From: an uncultured Caulobacterales bacterium
GTDB taxonomy: Bacteria; Pseudomonadota; Alphaproteobacteria; Caulobacterales; Caulobacteraceae
Direction of reading: 5' to 3'
Assembly (NCBI GenBank): GCA_903884425.1
Contig: CAISEP010000024.1
Coordinates: 1-64,000, forward strand
Length of the DNA: 64,000 nucleotides
Part shown: in pieces, positions 25,493 to 35,400 of the stretch
Position numbering within the stretch: position 1 is the stretch's first letter
How the letters are laid out: each line of letters opens with the position of its first letter
Notes under the pieces: generated by a model
What the model saw: only the letters and a program-made list of their open reading frames with translations
Told to the model about the DNA's origin: nothing
The model's database searches: none
Made by a program: the position numbers and the translations under genes

Positions 25493-27346
25493 TCAGCGGC
25501 CGACGATCCGTCCTCGGCGCGCCGGACCATAGATCGCCCGCCACTCTGGATGGGCCTGGAACAGCCGGGCGAACAGGGCGTCCACCTCCGCCCGCTGGAA
25601 GGGCCGGACCCTGGCATAGACCCGGGCGGTGACCGTGGCCGTCAGGTGATAGATCTGCGGCAGGGGCCGATAGGCCCGACCGACGCCGGCCCCGGTCAGC
25701 AGGGCCTCCGCGGGGGCCACGATCACCTGCTGGTCCGCAGGGCGCAGGTGGGTCTGGACCGGATCGGCAACCACCACATAGTCGGTCAATAGGCTGTCCG
25801 TATCGAACAGATCCCGCTTGTCCACCTGGGAGGCCATGTGCAGGTGGGCGTCCAGCGCCTCCCCTGACAGGCTCTCCAGCAGGCTGTCACACAGGACGGG
25901 GCTCGAGGCGAACACCGACACGGTGCCGTGCGCGCCGACGAGGACCTGCAGGTCCCGGCTCAGCCTCCGGTATTCGGGATAGTTCTCCAGCCGCAGGGGA
26001 TAGGCCGTGTCCCGGGCGAACAGGGGGGCGAGGGGCTGGACCGGCATCCCCACCCCGTGCACGAAGGCGGCCAGCTCCAGCGCCGCCAGGCCCCCGACCA
26101 GTCCCGCGCGCAGGGCCGCGAACCGGGCCAGCCGCCGCCAGGCCACCGACAGGCCGATGCCGGTTACCAGCAGCAGCCCCATGGCCAGAGGCAGATAGTG
26201 GTGATCGGCAAACAGCTGGACCTGGGCGAACAGGACGGCACCCAGACCGAAGGCCAGGGTGACGAACAGGGTCGTGCGCCGGGTCTCGGCCTCGACCACG
26301 CCGGCCGCGAAGCCGAAAGCCGCAAGCAGCAGGGACAGCGGACCGAAATGGGCCACGATCCGCACGATATGCGCCCGGCCATCGGCCAACTGATAGGCGC
26401 TGTAGGCGTCCCGGTAGGAGGTGGTGGCGATCCGCAGGGCCAGTCCGCCCTGCAGGGTCAGCACCAGACCCGCCGCCACGGCCCCGATGACGGCCAGGTT
26501 GGCAATCAGTGGCCCGGGCCAAAATCCGATCCGGGGACCGGGCGCGGGCATCTCATCGTCCGGCCGGGACGCTGCCCAGAGGACACGCACATGATCGACC
26601 AGCGCAAACGCCGCCGCTGTCCCCAGCACGGACAGGACCGTATAGGCGTACCACCGTCGGCAGAGGAACGGCAGCCAGGCCAGCAGACCGAGCAGCACCA
26701 ACTGCTCCCGCGGCTGGGGCCGGGTCAGGTCCGTGCGCCTCAGGCGCAGGACCAGGAAGAGCAGCGGGATGGTGCCCACGATGTCCGGCATGCCCGACAG
26801 GGTCGGGGCCCACAGCGGAACGGCGACCAGGGCCATCCCGGACAGGGCCAGCCAGCCGCGCCTGCCCGCGGCCGAAGTCCCGGCCCGGGTCTCGGCAAGG
26901 TCCTGGCTCACATGGCCGAGGACCAGGGCGGCGGGCACCAGATAGGCCACCACCAGCGCCGTGACGAACACCGGGCGGGAGGGTCCGAACAGGGCCTGGA
27001 CCGGCAGCAGCAGATCGACGGACAGGCTGTTGTAGTCCGAGGTGCGGATATCGGCCACCACGCCGCCCAACCACCCCGGCACCCCCTGCCGCAGGGCCTC
27101 CCCACTGGCGACATAGAGCTCCCAGAAGCACCGGGCGTCCCAGATCTGGGCCGGGTGCGCGCTGCGCGCATGAATGAGTGCAACCAGACCGGCGGCGACC
27201 GCCAGCAGGGCCCACACTCCGACGACGGCAAGGATGGCACCGGCGGCCCTGACCCCTTGCGGGGCCGATTTCGCCCGAAGGCGCCTCCCGCGCACCGGGG
27301 GACGAATGTCGGGGACGGCCAGGTGGATCATGCGAGAGCGTCCCAT
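25493..27346 (-). CDS. Large polytopic membrane protein, possibly GT-C glycosyltransferase-like
   Basis: 617 residues with roughly eleven or more hydrophobic helices from residue 34 to about 445, then a roughly 170-residue soluble tail rich in beta-type segments. An acidic residue in the first external loop (QIWDARCFWELYVASGEALR) and the helix/tail layout resemble GT-C (ArnT/PMT-like) glycosyltransferases. The tail contains VSVFASSPVLCDSLLESL and DYVVVADPVQTHL. Assignment to that superfamily is a guess by architecture. ATG at 27346 or 27331. No gene partner suggests a substrate. Confidence 0.6.
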   Translation of the reverse strand: MGRSRMIHLAVPDIRPPVRGRRLRAKSAPQGVRAAGAILAVVGVWALLAVAAGLVALIHARSAHPAQIWDARCFWELYVASGEALRQGVPGWLGGVVADIRTSDYNSLSVDLLLPVQALFGPSRPVFVTALVVAYLVPAALVLGHVSQDLAETRAGTSAAGRRGWLALSGMALVAVPLWAPTLSGMPDIVGTIPLLFLVLRLRRTDLTRPQPREQLVLLGLLAWLPFLCRRWYAYTVLSVLGTAAAFALVDHVRVLWAASRPDDEMPAPGPRIGFWPGPLIANLAVIGAVAAGLVLTLQGGLALRIATTSYRDAYSAYQLADGRAHIVRIVAHFGPLSLLLAAFGFAAGVVEAETRRTTLFVTLAFGLGAVLFAQVQLFADHHYLPLAMGLLLVTGIGLSVAWRRLARFAALRAGLVGGLAALELAAFVHGVGMPVQPLAPLFARDTAYPLRLENYPEYRRLSRDLQVLVGAHGTVSVFASSPVLCDSLLESLSGEALDAHLHMASQVDKRDLFDTDSLLTDYVVVADPVQTHLRPADQQVIVAPAEALLTGAGVGRAYRPLPQIYHLTATVTARVYARVRPFQRAEVDALFARLFQAHPEWRAIYGPARRGRIVGR

Positions 27347-27488
27347 CGGCGGGCCGAAAGCTGCGCTGCGGCCCCGGCAAGGTCGCAGCCCCGGATAAAA
27401 TCCCGGTTAATGGGCCGATCGGTCGCTTTCGGACGGGGTCATCGCGCGCCCCCTCGCGCGGTGCGGTGCCGCGAACTACGCTCTCGCC

Positions 27489-28106
27489 ATGCTCGATGCC
27501 CAGACCTGCGAGGAGGCGATGCAGCGCCGCGACCCGGACTTCGACGGACGTTTCTTCGTCGGCGTCCGGACGACCGGCATCTATTGCCGTCCCGTGTGCA
27601 GGGCGCGGATGCCGCGGCGCGAGAACGTCACCTTCTATCCGAGCGCCGCGGCGGCGGAGCGCGCGGGCCACCGGCCCTGTCTCAGATGCCGCCCGGAAAC
27701 CGCTCCGTTCTGCCCCGCCTGGAAGGGTAGCCTGACCACCGTCGAGCGGGCCCTGCGGCTGATCGACGACGGCGCGCTGGACCGGGCCGGGCTGGAGGCG
27801 CTGGCCGACCGGCTGGGGGTGAGTGGGCGACACCTCTCCCGTCTGTTCCGGCAGCATCTCGCGGCCTCGCCCGTCGAGGTCGCCCGGACCCGCCGGGTGC
27901 AGCGGGCCAAGCGCCTGCTGGACGAGACCGACCTCCCCATCCCGGAGATCGCGGCCCGGGCAGGGTTTGCCAGCGCCCGCCGGATGAGCGCGGCCTTTGC
28001 CGCCGTCTACCAGCGCCCCCCCTCCGCCCTCCGGCCACGGCGGCCCGCGGCCCGGCCGCCTCCCGCCGCGGCCTGCGGCGACCCGATGCGGCGTCCACGC
28101 CCCTAG
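27489..28106 (+). CDS. Ada-like methylphosphotriester sensor with AraC-type HTH (AdaA-like, short form)
   Basis: 205 residues. Residues 1-75 are the Ada N-terminal zinc domain, with the four cysteines C33 (predicted methyl acceptor), C37, C64 and C67 in GIYCRPVC and CLRCRPE. Residues 80-180 form an AraC-type helix-turn-helix (LEALADRLGVSGRHLSRLFRQH and IAARAGFASARRMSAAF). The protein ends after RPPSALR plus a Pro/Arg/Ala tail, just where related fusion proteins continue into an AlkA glycosylase. Neither an AlkA nor an O6-methyltransferase domain follows. It probably senses DNA methyl damage and acts as a regulator, like B. subtilis AdaA, or is a truncated Ada-AlkA. Confidence 0.82.
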   Translation: MLDAQTCEEAMQRRDPDFDGRFFVGVRTTGIYCRPVCRARMPRRENVTFYPSAAAAERAGHRPCLRCRPETAPFCPAWKGSLTTVERALRLIDDGALDRAGLEALADRLGVSGRHLSRLFRQHLAASPVEVARTRRVQRAKRLLDETDLPIPEIAARAGFASARRMSAAFAAVYQRPPSALRPRRPAARPPPAAACGDPMRRPRP

Positions 28107-28174
28107 CGCCCTCCCGGCGTCCGAAGACCCTTCCACAAGGCCCATCAGTTCCCCGAACGGGGAGAGGAGTTGTC

Positions 28175-28672
28175 ATGTCCGATGCACAGACCGGGACCCG
28201 CCCGGAGGTGGAGACGGAGTTCCTGTTCGAAGCCCGCGTCCGGCTGGACGCGGCCCAGCTCGTCGGTCCGACGCCGGAAGGCTTCCGCATGACCGTTCCC
28301 GTGGCGGGGGGACGGTTCGAGGGCCCCCGGCTGTCCGGCGAGATCGTGCCCTTCTCCGGGGCCGACTGGTCGCGGATCCGGCCGGACGGGTCCGGCGCCC
28401 TCGATGTCCGGATGACCCTGCGCACGGACGACGGGGTGCTGATCCACGTCCACTGGCACGGGGTGATGCACTTCGCCCCCGAGGACCAGGCCTATGCCCT
28501 GGACTTCGCCAAGCCGGACGATCCGGCCGGCGCGGCCCGGTACTATTTCCGCGCCAGCCCGAGGTTCGAGGTCGCCGACGGCCCCTATGCCTATCTCAAC
28601 AACCTGGTCTGCGTGACGAAATCCCGGACCGGCGACGGGGGCGTGATCCACCGCGTCTTCGCGATCCGCTGA
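28175..28672 (+). CDS. DUF3237 (UPF0311) family protein
   Basis: A 165-residue beta-barrel-type protein. Recognisable family segments are GGRFEGPRLSGEIVPFSGADW, DVRMTLRTDDGVLIHVHWHGVMHF, YYFRASPRFEVADGPYAYLNN and a C-terminal VIHRVFAI. The biochemical role of the family is not established. ATG at 28175 with an excellent GGAGAGGAG upstream, so it is probably well translated. It lies alone, convergent with the oxidoreductase gene. Confidence 0.85.
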   Translation: MSDAQTGTRPEVETEFLFEARVRLDAAQLVGPTPEGFRMTVPVAGGRFEGPRLSGEIVPFSGADWSRIRPDGSGALDVRMTLRTDDGVLIHVHWHGVMHFAPEDQAYALDFAKPDDPAGAARYYFRASPRFEVADGPYAYLNNLVCVTKSRTGDGGVIHRVFAIR

Positions 28673-28688
28673 CCCTTACCCGGCGCAA

Positions 28689-28702
28689 GCGGCACAGGCC
28701 GC
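28689..28702. terminator. Small hairpin between convergent genes
   Basis: GCGGC (28689-28693) pairs with GCCGC (28698-28702) around ACAG, in the 33-base gap between DUF3237 and the convergent dehydrogenase. A weak bidirectional terminator candidate with no T run. Confidence 0.3.
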
Positions 28703-28705
28703 CCC

Positions 28706-29722
28706 TCACCCGGGCAGGCGGATGACCACCTTGCCCACATGCGTCGCCGATTCCAGGTGCGCGAACGCCGCCTTGGCCGCGTCGAACTCGAACACCCGGT
28801 GGATGACCGGCTTCAGCCCGGTGGCCACGACGGCACGGACAAGGTCTTCCAGCAGCGTCCGGTCGCCGACGGCGATGTTCCGCAGGATCGCCCCGCTGGC
28901 CTTGAACTGGAAGAAGTCGATCCCCGGATTGTCCGTGCTGAGGAACCCGATGGAGGCGATTTCGCCACCGACGGCCACGGCCCGGAGGGACTGGCCGAGG
29001 GTGCCGGGCCCGCCGACCTCTACCACCCGGTCGACGCCGCGCCCCCCGGTCAGGGCCCGGACGGTCCGCCCCCAGTCGGGATCGTCCGCATAGTTCACCA
29101 CCTCGGCAGCACCGAGCGCCCGGAGGGTCCGGGCCTTCGCTTCGCTGGAGGTCGTCGCGATCACCCGCGCCCCGACGGCGCAGGCCAGCTGCAGCGCGAA
29201 GATCGACACCCCGCCGCTCCCCTGCACCAGCACGGTGTGCCCGGCCCGGACCGGCGTCGCGCCGGACAGCGCGTTCCACGCGGTCACGCCCGCACAGGGC
29301 AGGGTGGCCCCCTCCTCGAAGGACAGGGCATCGGGCAGCGGGACCACCGCCTCCTGGCTCACGGCCTTCAGCTCGCACAGCCAGCCGTCATTCTCCGCGC
29401 CGTAGGAGTCGCGCAGGATGGTGGACGGCACATGCCCGCCGAACCAGCGGGGATGAAAGGCCCCCAACACGCGATCCCCCACCTTGAAGGCATGGACATC
29501 CTCGCCGACCGCCACCACCTCGCCGGCGGCATCGCTGACCGGAACGAGGCCCGGGACGCTCCGGCGCGGATAGCGACCGCGAAGGATGGCAATGTCCCGG
29601 AAATTGAGGGACACGGCGCGGACCCGCACCAGCACCTCGCCCCGCTGCGGCCGGGGATCAGGCTCCTGGTGCAGTCTCAGACTGTCGAGGCTGTCGAAAT
29701 CGGCCAGGCGATAGGCGCGCAT
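28706..29722 (-). CDS. Zinc-type alcohol dehydrogenase/quinone oxidoreductase-like (MDR) protein
   Basis: A 338-residue medium-chain dehydrogenase. The GroES-like half contains SLNFRDIAILRGRYP and PVSDAAGEVVAVGEDV; the cofactor half contains LVQGSGGVSIFALQLACAVGARVIATTSS and VDRVVEVGGPGTLGQSL. The HE and CxxCxxC zinc sites of classic ADH are absent, so it is a zinc-free NAD(P)H-dependent reductase of the quinone oxidoreductase branch. Substrate is unknown. The ATG at 29722 (MRAYRLADFDSL) is chosen; the longer frame has no similarity. Confidence 0.86.
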   Translation of the reverse strand: MRAYRLADFDSLDSLRLHQEPDPRPQRGEVLVRVRAVSLNFRDIAILRGRYPRRSVPGLVPVSDAAGEVVAVGEDVHAFKVGDRVLGAFHPRWFGGHVPSTILRDSYGAENDGWLCELKAVSQEAVVPLPDALSFEEGATLPCAGVTAWNALSGATPVRAGHTVLVQGSGGVSIFALQLACAVGARVIATTSSEAKARTLRALGAAEVVNYADDPDWGRTVRALTGGRGVDRVVEVGGPGTLGQSLRAVAVGGEIASIGFLSTDNPGIDFFQFKASGAILRNIAVGDRTLLEDLVRAVVATGLKPVIHRVFEFDAAKAAFAHLESATHVGKVVIRLPG

Positions 29723-30059
29723 GAGGCGGTCCGGGGCGGCGGGATGGCAGGATGCGTGCCCGGGCAGGCCGGAACAGGCGGCGCACCCCCTGCCCCATCT
29801 ATGGCGCTCCCGCAGCGCCCTGTCCATGTCGACGAACCCGGTTGGCGGGCGTCGAACGGCGGGGCTCCCGGTGCGGCGGGACCTCGTTGCGATCATGGGG
29901 TGGGAAAAGCCGGGCGTTGCGGTTATAGGCAACCGGCAGTCATCCGCGGGGCCCCTGGACGGCCCTCGCGGACACCTGCAACGGAACCCGCCGGGCGCTG
30001 AGTGGAAGCCACCGCAAGACCAGACCCGGAGTTCCCAAGCATAGTCGATGTTTCAACGC
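29723..30059. other. Non-coding gap before tRNA-Arg
   Basis: 337 bases with no credible gene. A small inverted repeat GTTGC (29916-29920) / GCAAC (29929-29933) surrounds TTATAG. No convincing minus-35 is spaced from it, and no clear tRNA promoter was found nearer the tRNA. Confidence 0.4.
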
Positions 30060-30136
30060 GGCCCGGTAGCTCAGCAGGATAGAGCAGCGGTTTCCTAAAC
30101 CGGAGGTCAGGGGTTCGAGTCCCTTCCGGGTCGCCA
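30060..30136 (+). tRNA. tRNA-Arg (anticodon CCT)
   Basis: Acceptor GGCCCGG pairs with CCGGGTC (one G-T wobble), discriminator G and encoded CCA. D arm GCTC/GAGC, T arm AGGGG/CCCTT around TTCGAGT. The anticodon loop TTCCTAA gives CCT. The anticodon stem GCGGT/ACCGG has a G-G mismatch at its outermost position (27-43); the other four pairs are intact. Confidence 0.95.
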
Positions 30137-30217
30137 ATCACATGGCTGTCGACGGTCTCCGGCAGGTGGGCCTGCTTCTCGGGATCCGGCGCGTGATGCG
30201 GATTAGCCCCGGGAGGG

Positions 30218-30928
30218 TCAGGGCGCTTCGCAGAAGACCCGGAGGGAGGCCATGGTCGCGGGCGAAAGCTTCAGGTTCGGGTCCAGCGGCGTGTGCACCC
30301 CCACGTCCGCGGCGTGGCGTCCCATCAAGCCGGTCCGCACGCTGTCCCCGCCGGGAACCAGGGGATGGTTCTGGGCGAACTTGTTCGCCACGACCCGGGT
30401 GTGCGCCAGGGTCGGGAGGAGCTCGGCCTGCAGCATGGGCGAGATGGGCGCGCCGAGGTCCAGGGCGGACAGGGTCGCCCAGTCCGTGCGCTGTTCATCG
30501 ACCCGGGCCCGGGTCCAGTCCAGCTCCGTATAGATGGCGCGATAGTTGAGCGCTTCCTCCGGCGGCATGTGCGACAGCACGCCGGAGGCCCGCGCCCCGT
30601 CCCAGGCGGCGGTGGACATGGTGGGATACTGAGGTTGCCCCATGGGCCGACGGAGCGGCGGTGTGCCCGGCACGCCCAGGGCGTGTCCCGCCTCGGCGAG
30701 GCGACGGTCGATACAGGGCTCCTCGGCAATGATGAAGTTCAGATTTTGGAGATTGTGGGCGATCTCGTCGCGCAGGGCCGCGCGGGCCTCGGCGACCTCG
30801 TGCTCCCAGTGCAGCCATTCCACCGTCTGCTCGCCGGACAGGGCGATGGTGATGCCCACGACGATCACGAGGATCTCGGACAGGAACTCGCGCCAGCTGT
30901 GAACCGGCTTCGGCTTGTGAATGTCCAT
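30218..30928 (-). CDS. Membrane-anchored hypothetical protein
   Basis: 236 residues. The short cytoplasmic start MDIHKPKPVHSWREFL is followed by one helix (EILVIVVGITIALSGEQTVEWL) and then a charged helical region (EHEVAEARAALRDEIAHNLQNLNF). This matches the layout of small bacterial proteins with an SWREFLSEI-type start found across alphaproteobacteria, whose function is unknown. ATG at 30928. First of three unrelated membrane-anchored unknowns between tRNA-Arg and the tricorn-like protease gene. Confidence 0.68.
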   Translation of the reverse strand: MDIHKPKPVHSWREFLSEILVIVVGITIALSGEQTVEWLHWEHEVAEARAALRDEIAHNLQNLNFIIAEEPCIDRRLAEAGHALGVPGTPPLRRPMGQPQYPTMSTAAWDGARASGVLSHMPPEEALNYRAIYTELDWTRARVDEQRTDWATLSALDLGAPISPMLQAELLPTLAHTRVVANKFAQNHPLVPGGDSVRTGLMGRHAADVGVHTPLDPNLKLSPATMASLRVFCEAP

Positions 30929-31025
30929 GGTCGCTCCCCCTGCAGGAGAGAGCTTAGAGGTTCACGGAAGCTCCGCAATGGGTCGCACCCGGTGCCTGGG
31001 CCGCGGCCTCGGGGACGTCCCGCGG

Positions 31026-31063
31026 CCAGTGCCCGATGTCCGGTGTCCAGTGCCCGGTGTCCG
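31026..31063. repeat. Short tandem duplication
   Basis: CCAGTGCCCGATGTCCGGTGT (31026-31046, one base over being split here: CCAGTGCCCGATG then TCCGGTGT) is followed directly by CCAGTGCCCGGTGTCCG (31047-31063). It is an imperfect 21-base tandem repeat in the gap between two hypothetical genes, ending at the stop codon of the second. Confidence 0.6.
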
Positions 31064-31702
31064 TCAGCGCATCGACGGCGGTGTCGGATCAAAGGGCGTG
31101 TGCGCGGCCGGGCAGGTCTTCACCGGCTTGGGATCCAGGGACTGGCCATCACTGATGAAGCACTCGTCGAACACCGAACAGTAGCAGGACCGGACGCTGA
31201 GCTTGAGGAACCTGTTGCGGATCGCGGTGAAGACTTCCGGGCGGGTTTCCCGGGCGCTGAGGCTCGCGACCACGGTGATGTCCCCGGCCCGCAGGACGGT
31301 GCCATCCACCACGGAGTAGTTGTAGCTGAGGTGCTCCACCGGGCGCAGGGACACACCGGCGGGTTGGGCCGCGTCGTGCACGAGGTCATACATCGAGCGG
31401 ACCGGCTTCCCGTCCATGGAAACCTCCACCCAGTGAACCTTGGCCGGACCGACGCCGTTGTTCCGCACGCCGAAGCTGAGCTTCTCCGGCTCGACCGCCA
31501 GGATCAGGGTGAGGAAGGGCCAGGAATTCGCCTCCACCAGGCGGGCATTGGCGTCCGCCATCTGCTCCATGGTCCGGCCGTGGAGGATGGCCACCGTGAG
31601 GGAGATCACGGAGATCAGCAGGGCCGATCCGGCCAGCACGTAGTCCAACCACCGATTTCCGGTGTGATGATGATGCTCCGAGCCTTCCGGTGCGTCGAAC
31701 AT
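31064..31702 (-). CDS. Membrane-anchored hypothetical protein
   Basis: 212 residues. The His-rich start (EGSEHHHHTGN) leads into one helix (WLDYVLAGSALLISVISLTVAIL), a short coiled region (MEQMADANARLVEANSW), then a beta-rich external or cytoplasmic domain (FGVRNNGVGPAKVHWVEVSMDG) with a CYCSVFDEC cysteine cluster near the end. No characterised family is recognised. ATG at 31702 chosen over an upstream start lacking conserved character. It is divergent from the next small gene. Confidence 0.66.
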   Translation of the reverse strand: MFDAPEGSEHHHHTGNRWLDYVLAGSALLISVISLTVAILHGRTMEQMADANARLVEANSWPFLTLILAVEPEKLSFGVRNNGVGPAKVHWVEVSMDGKPVRSMYDLVHDAAQPAGVSLRPVEHLSYNYSVVDGTVLRAGDITVVASLSARETRPEVFTAIRNRFLKLSVRSCYCSVFDECFISDGQSLDPKPVKTCPAAHTPFDPTPPSMR

Positions 31703-31839
31703 GGCCGTCCCCCAACCCCGCCGCCGCATTGGCCACGACGCGAAACCGCAGGTCAAGCGAGGCGGGAGGTCCCCGTCGGCTACAACTTGTAAACCATGTC
31801 CCCCTAACCTGGCGGGATTGCCGTCGTCCGGTCGCCTGA

Positions 31840-32367
31840 ATGCCCGATCTGTCCCACCTTCCGACGCTTCTGACCCTGGCCGCCCTGGTCTCCGGGCTCG
31901 TGGCCATGATCGCGCTGTCCACGGCCAGCCTGTTCGTGATCCTGAACCAGCGGGGACTGGCGCGGACGGAGAAGGCGCGGCTGTTCGTGGAGCTCTACCG
32001 CCAGTACGACACGCCGGAGATGCACACCGCCCTCTATGAACTGCTGGAGTGGCGCGAGGCCTTCGGCTCCCGCTTCGATCACCAGTTTGCCGTGGAATTC
32101 GCCAAGCAGTCCGAGCTCGGAAATCGCCTTGACCGCGCCCGGCGAACGGTGAACCGCTACTACACCACCGTGGCGAAGCTCAAGACCATCGGCTACATCA
32201 ACCAGACCACGGCCTCGATCCTGCTGAATACCCAGGGCCTGAACGTGTTCTACGAGATCGTCATGCCCATGAACGACGAAAAGTACGGCCGCCTGCCCGC
32301 CAGCCGGAAACTGGTGGCGGTGCTGAAGAAGATCCGCCCCCGCTATCTGAACGGCGGCTTCGGCTAG
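31840..32367 (+). CDS. Hypothetical protein with one membrane helix (DUF4760-like layout)
   Basis: 175 residues. An N-terminal helix (LTLAALVSGLVAMIALSTASLFVIL) is followed by a soluble helical domain: LFVELYRQYDTPEMHTALYELLEW, then NRLDRARRTVNRYYTTVAKLK. The layout resembles DUF4760-type proteins, which lack a known role. ATG at 31840. Same orientation as the tricorn-like gene, 96 bases upstream of it. Confidence 0.66.
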   Translation: MPDLSHLPTLLTLAALVSGLVAMIALSTASLFVILNQRGLARTEKARLFVELYRQYDTPEMHTALYELLEWREAFGSRFDHQFAVEFAKQSELGNRLDRARRTVNRYYTTVAKLKTIGYINQTTASILLNTQGLNVFYEIVMPMNDEKYGRLPASRKLVAVLKKIRPRYLNGGFG

Positions 32368-32463
32368 GACGGCCCTCCCCGGCCGGGGACGGCACGTCCG
32401 GCCCTTCCCAAGCGGGAAATACAGGATAACCTTCCCGGCAATAGCTTTTCGGGAGGGATGTCC

Positions 32464-35400
32464 ATGCGTCGATCCATCGGTCTCGTTTCGGCTCTGGCCC
32501 TGGCCGTGGGGGCCGGGTTTGCATCGGTCGCCGCCGCGGCCCCCACCCCTTCACCCGCCCCTTCACCCGCCCCGCCCCGCCTGTTGCAGCAGCCGAGCCT
32601 GAGCCGTGACCTGGTGGCCTTCACCTATGCCGGGGACCTGTGGACCGCGCCCCGCACCGGCGGCCGGGCCACCCGCCTGACCACCGGGGTCGGGGTGGAG
32701 AGCAATCCGGTCTTCTCCCCGGACGGCCGGACGCTGGCCTTCACCGGGGACTATGACGGCAATGTGGACGTGTACACCGTGCCGGTGAGTGGCGGGGTCC
32801 CCACCCGGATCACCTACCATCCGGCCAATGACAGGGTGGTGGGCTGGTCGCGGGACGGCCGGTCGATCCTGTTCCGCTCCGACCGCAGCGCCGCCAGCCG
32901 CTATACCCAGCTGTTCAGCGTGCCGGCCACAGGCGGACCGGCGACGCCGCTGCCCCTGCCCATGGCCTATTCCGGGGCCCTGTCCCCGGATGGCGGGACT
33001 CTCGCCTACAATCCGCTGCCCCCGGCCTTCGGCGACAACTTCTCCAACTACACGGCCTGGGGCAATTACCGGGGCGGCCTGGCGGGGGTGGTGAAGCTGA
33101 CCCGCCTCGCCGACCTGACCACCACGGAGGCGCCGCACACGGACGCCTCGGACTTCTCCCCCGTCTATGTGGGGGACAGGGTCTATTTCCTCTCCGCTCG
33201 CAACGGGCCGGTGGGGGTGTTCGCCTTCGACCCGGCCAGCGGCAAGGTCAGCGAGGTGTATCACAACACCGGGCCGGACATCCGCAGCCTGTCCACGGAC
33301 GGCCAGACCCTGGTCTTCGACCGGCTGGGGGAGATCTTCACCCTCGACCCGTCCACCCCCGGCGCGGCGCCGGTAAAGCTCGAGATCACCGCCGACGGAG
33401 ACCTGCCGGACGTGCGGCCCCGCCTGCTCAATGTCGCCGACCAGGTGGAGGCCGTGGCGCTCAGCCCCACCGGCGTGCGGGTGGCGGTGGAGGCCCACGG
33501 GGAGATCCTGACCGTGCCGGTGAAGCACGGGCCGGTGCGGGACATCACCCACACCCCCGGCGTGGCGGAGCGCGCACCGGCCTGGAGCCCGGACGGCCAG
33601 TCCATCGCCTATTTCTCCGACGCGTCGGGGGTCTATCAGCTGCATGTGGCCTCGCAGATGGGGGCCTCGGACTCCGGCCCGAGGGCGGTGAAGGTGTTCC
33701 CGATCTCCCCGGACGCGGCCTATTATTTCGAGCCGGTCTGGTCGCCGGACTCCAGGCGGATCACCTTCCGCGACAACCGGCTGAACCGCTATGTGCTGGA
33801 CGTGACCACCGGAAAGCTGGCCCGGGTGGGAGAGCCGCAGACCTTCGGCGGGTTTTCCGTCTCCGACTATGGCGTGGCCTGGTCGCCGGACTCGAAGTGG
33901 CTGGTGGTGACCACCTCCCTGCCCAACCGGATGCACGGCCTCAGCCTCTATTCGGTGGAGACGGGCAGCCTCACGGCCCTCACCGACGGCATGGCCGACG
34001 CCGGTTCCCCCGCCTTCGACCGTAACGGCGAGACCCTCTATTTCCTGGCCAGCAACAATGCCGGCGGGGCCCTGCCCGGCATCGACATGACCACGGACGT
34101 CTATGCGCCCACCAGCTCGATCTATGCCCTGCCCCTGACCGCGGCGCGGCTGTCGCCCGTGGGACCGGAAAGCGATGACGAGAAGGCGGCCAGCCCTGCC
34201 GCCGACGGGGCCGAGGCACCGGAAAAGGACAAGGACAAGGACAAGGCGAAGGGCAAGGACGGCGCTGCGGCCCGGCCCGCCGCCAAGGCTGTCGCCATCG
34301 ACCTGGCCAGCCTCGACCTGCAGCGGATCCTCGACCGCACCGTCGCCCTGCCCCTGCCGCCGCGGCCCTATGCCAAGCTGGCGACGGGGACCGCGGGCAC
34401 CCTGTTCGTGCTGGAGAACGAGCGGGGCCGGGCCCTGGACGCGCCTCCCGTGGGCGTGCTCTCCCGCTTCACCCTGAAGGACCGCAAGCCCGAGAAGGTG
34501 GCCGAGCACGTGGCCGACTTCCAGGTCTCGGCCAATGGCGAGGCGCTGCTGGTGGAGGAGCGGCCGGAGGGCGGTCCGAACGGTGGCGGCGGCGGCAAGC
34601 CGGGCTGGAGCGTGATCCCCGCCAACACCCCGCCCAAGCCCGGCGAGGGCAAGCTGTCCTTCGCCGGCCTGGAGGTGCGGGTCGATCCGGCGGCGGAATG
34701 GCGCCAGATGTTCCACGAGATCTGGCGGATCGAACGGGCCTATTTCTATGACCCCCACTTCCACGGGGTCGACACCGTGGCCGAGGAGAAGCGCCTGGCC
34801 CCCTATGTGGAGGGGATCGAGGCCCGGGCCGACCTGAACTACCTGTTCCAGGAAATGCTGACCGGCTTTTCCGTCGGCCACCTGCGCGGCTCCGGCGGGG
34901 CGATCCCGGCGGCGCGGAAGGTGCCGGGCGGCCTCCTGGGCGCCGACTATGCGGTCCGCAACGGCCGCTATTGCATCAGCAAGATCTATACGGGCGGATC
35001 CTGGACGCCGGATGTGAAGGGTCCCCTCTCCCAGCCGGGGCTGAACGTGCGGACGGGCGAGTGCGTGCTGGCGGTGAACGGGGAGCCGGTCACCGCCGCC
35101 GTCGACCTGCAGGCGTCGCTGGAGGGAACCGCCGGCAAGGCCGTCAGCCTCACCCTGGGCGCGGCGGACGGCAAGGGCGCCCGGGACATCACCGTGGTCC
35201 CGGTGGCCAGCGAGGCGCGGCTGCGCAATCTCGACTGGATCGACGGCAATCGCCGCAAGGTGGCGGAACTGTCCGGCGGCAAGCTGGCCTATGTCTATCT
35301 GCCGGACACGGCGGCGGGGGGCTTCACCGCCTTCAACCGCTACTTCTTCGCCCAGACCGACAAGCAGGGCGTGGTGGTGGACGAGCGCTTCAACTCCGGG

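Noticed and set aside
25016-25792. Plus-strand frame over the convergent membrane genes
   Set aside because: It runs in another frame across the stop of a supported gene and has no hydrophobic or family pattern.
29721-30044. 107-codon plus-strand frame before tRNA-Arg
   Set aside because: Overlaps the dehydrogenase start region, lacks a ribosome-binding site, and has shadow-like composition.
30060-32367. tRNA-integrated genomic island
   Set aside because: No integrase and no second copy of the tRNA 3-prime end was found. Kept only as a low-interest note.
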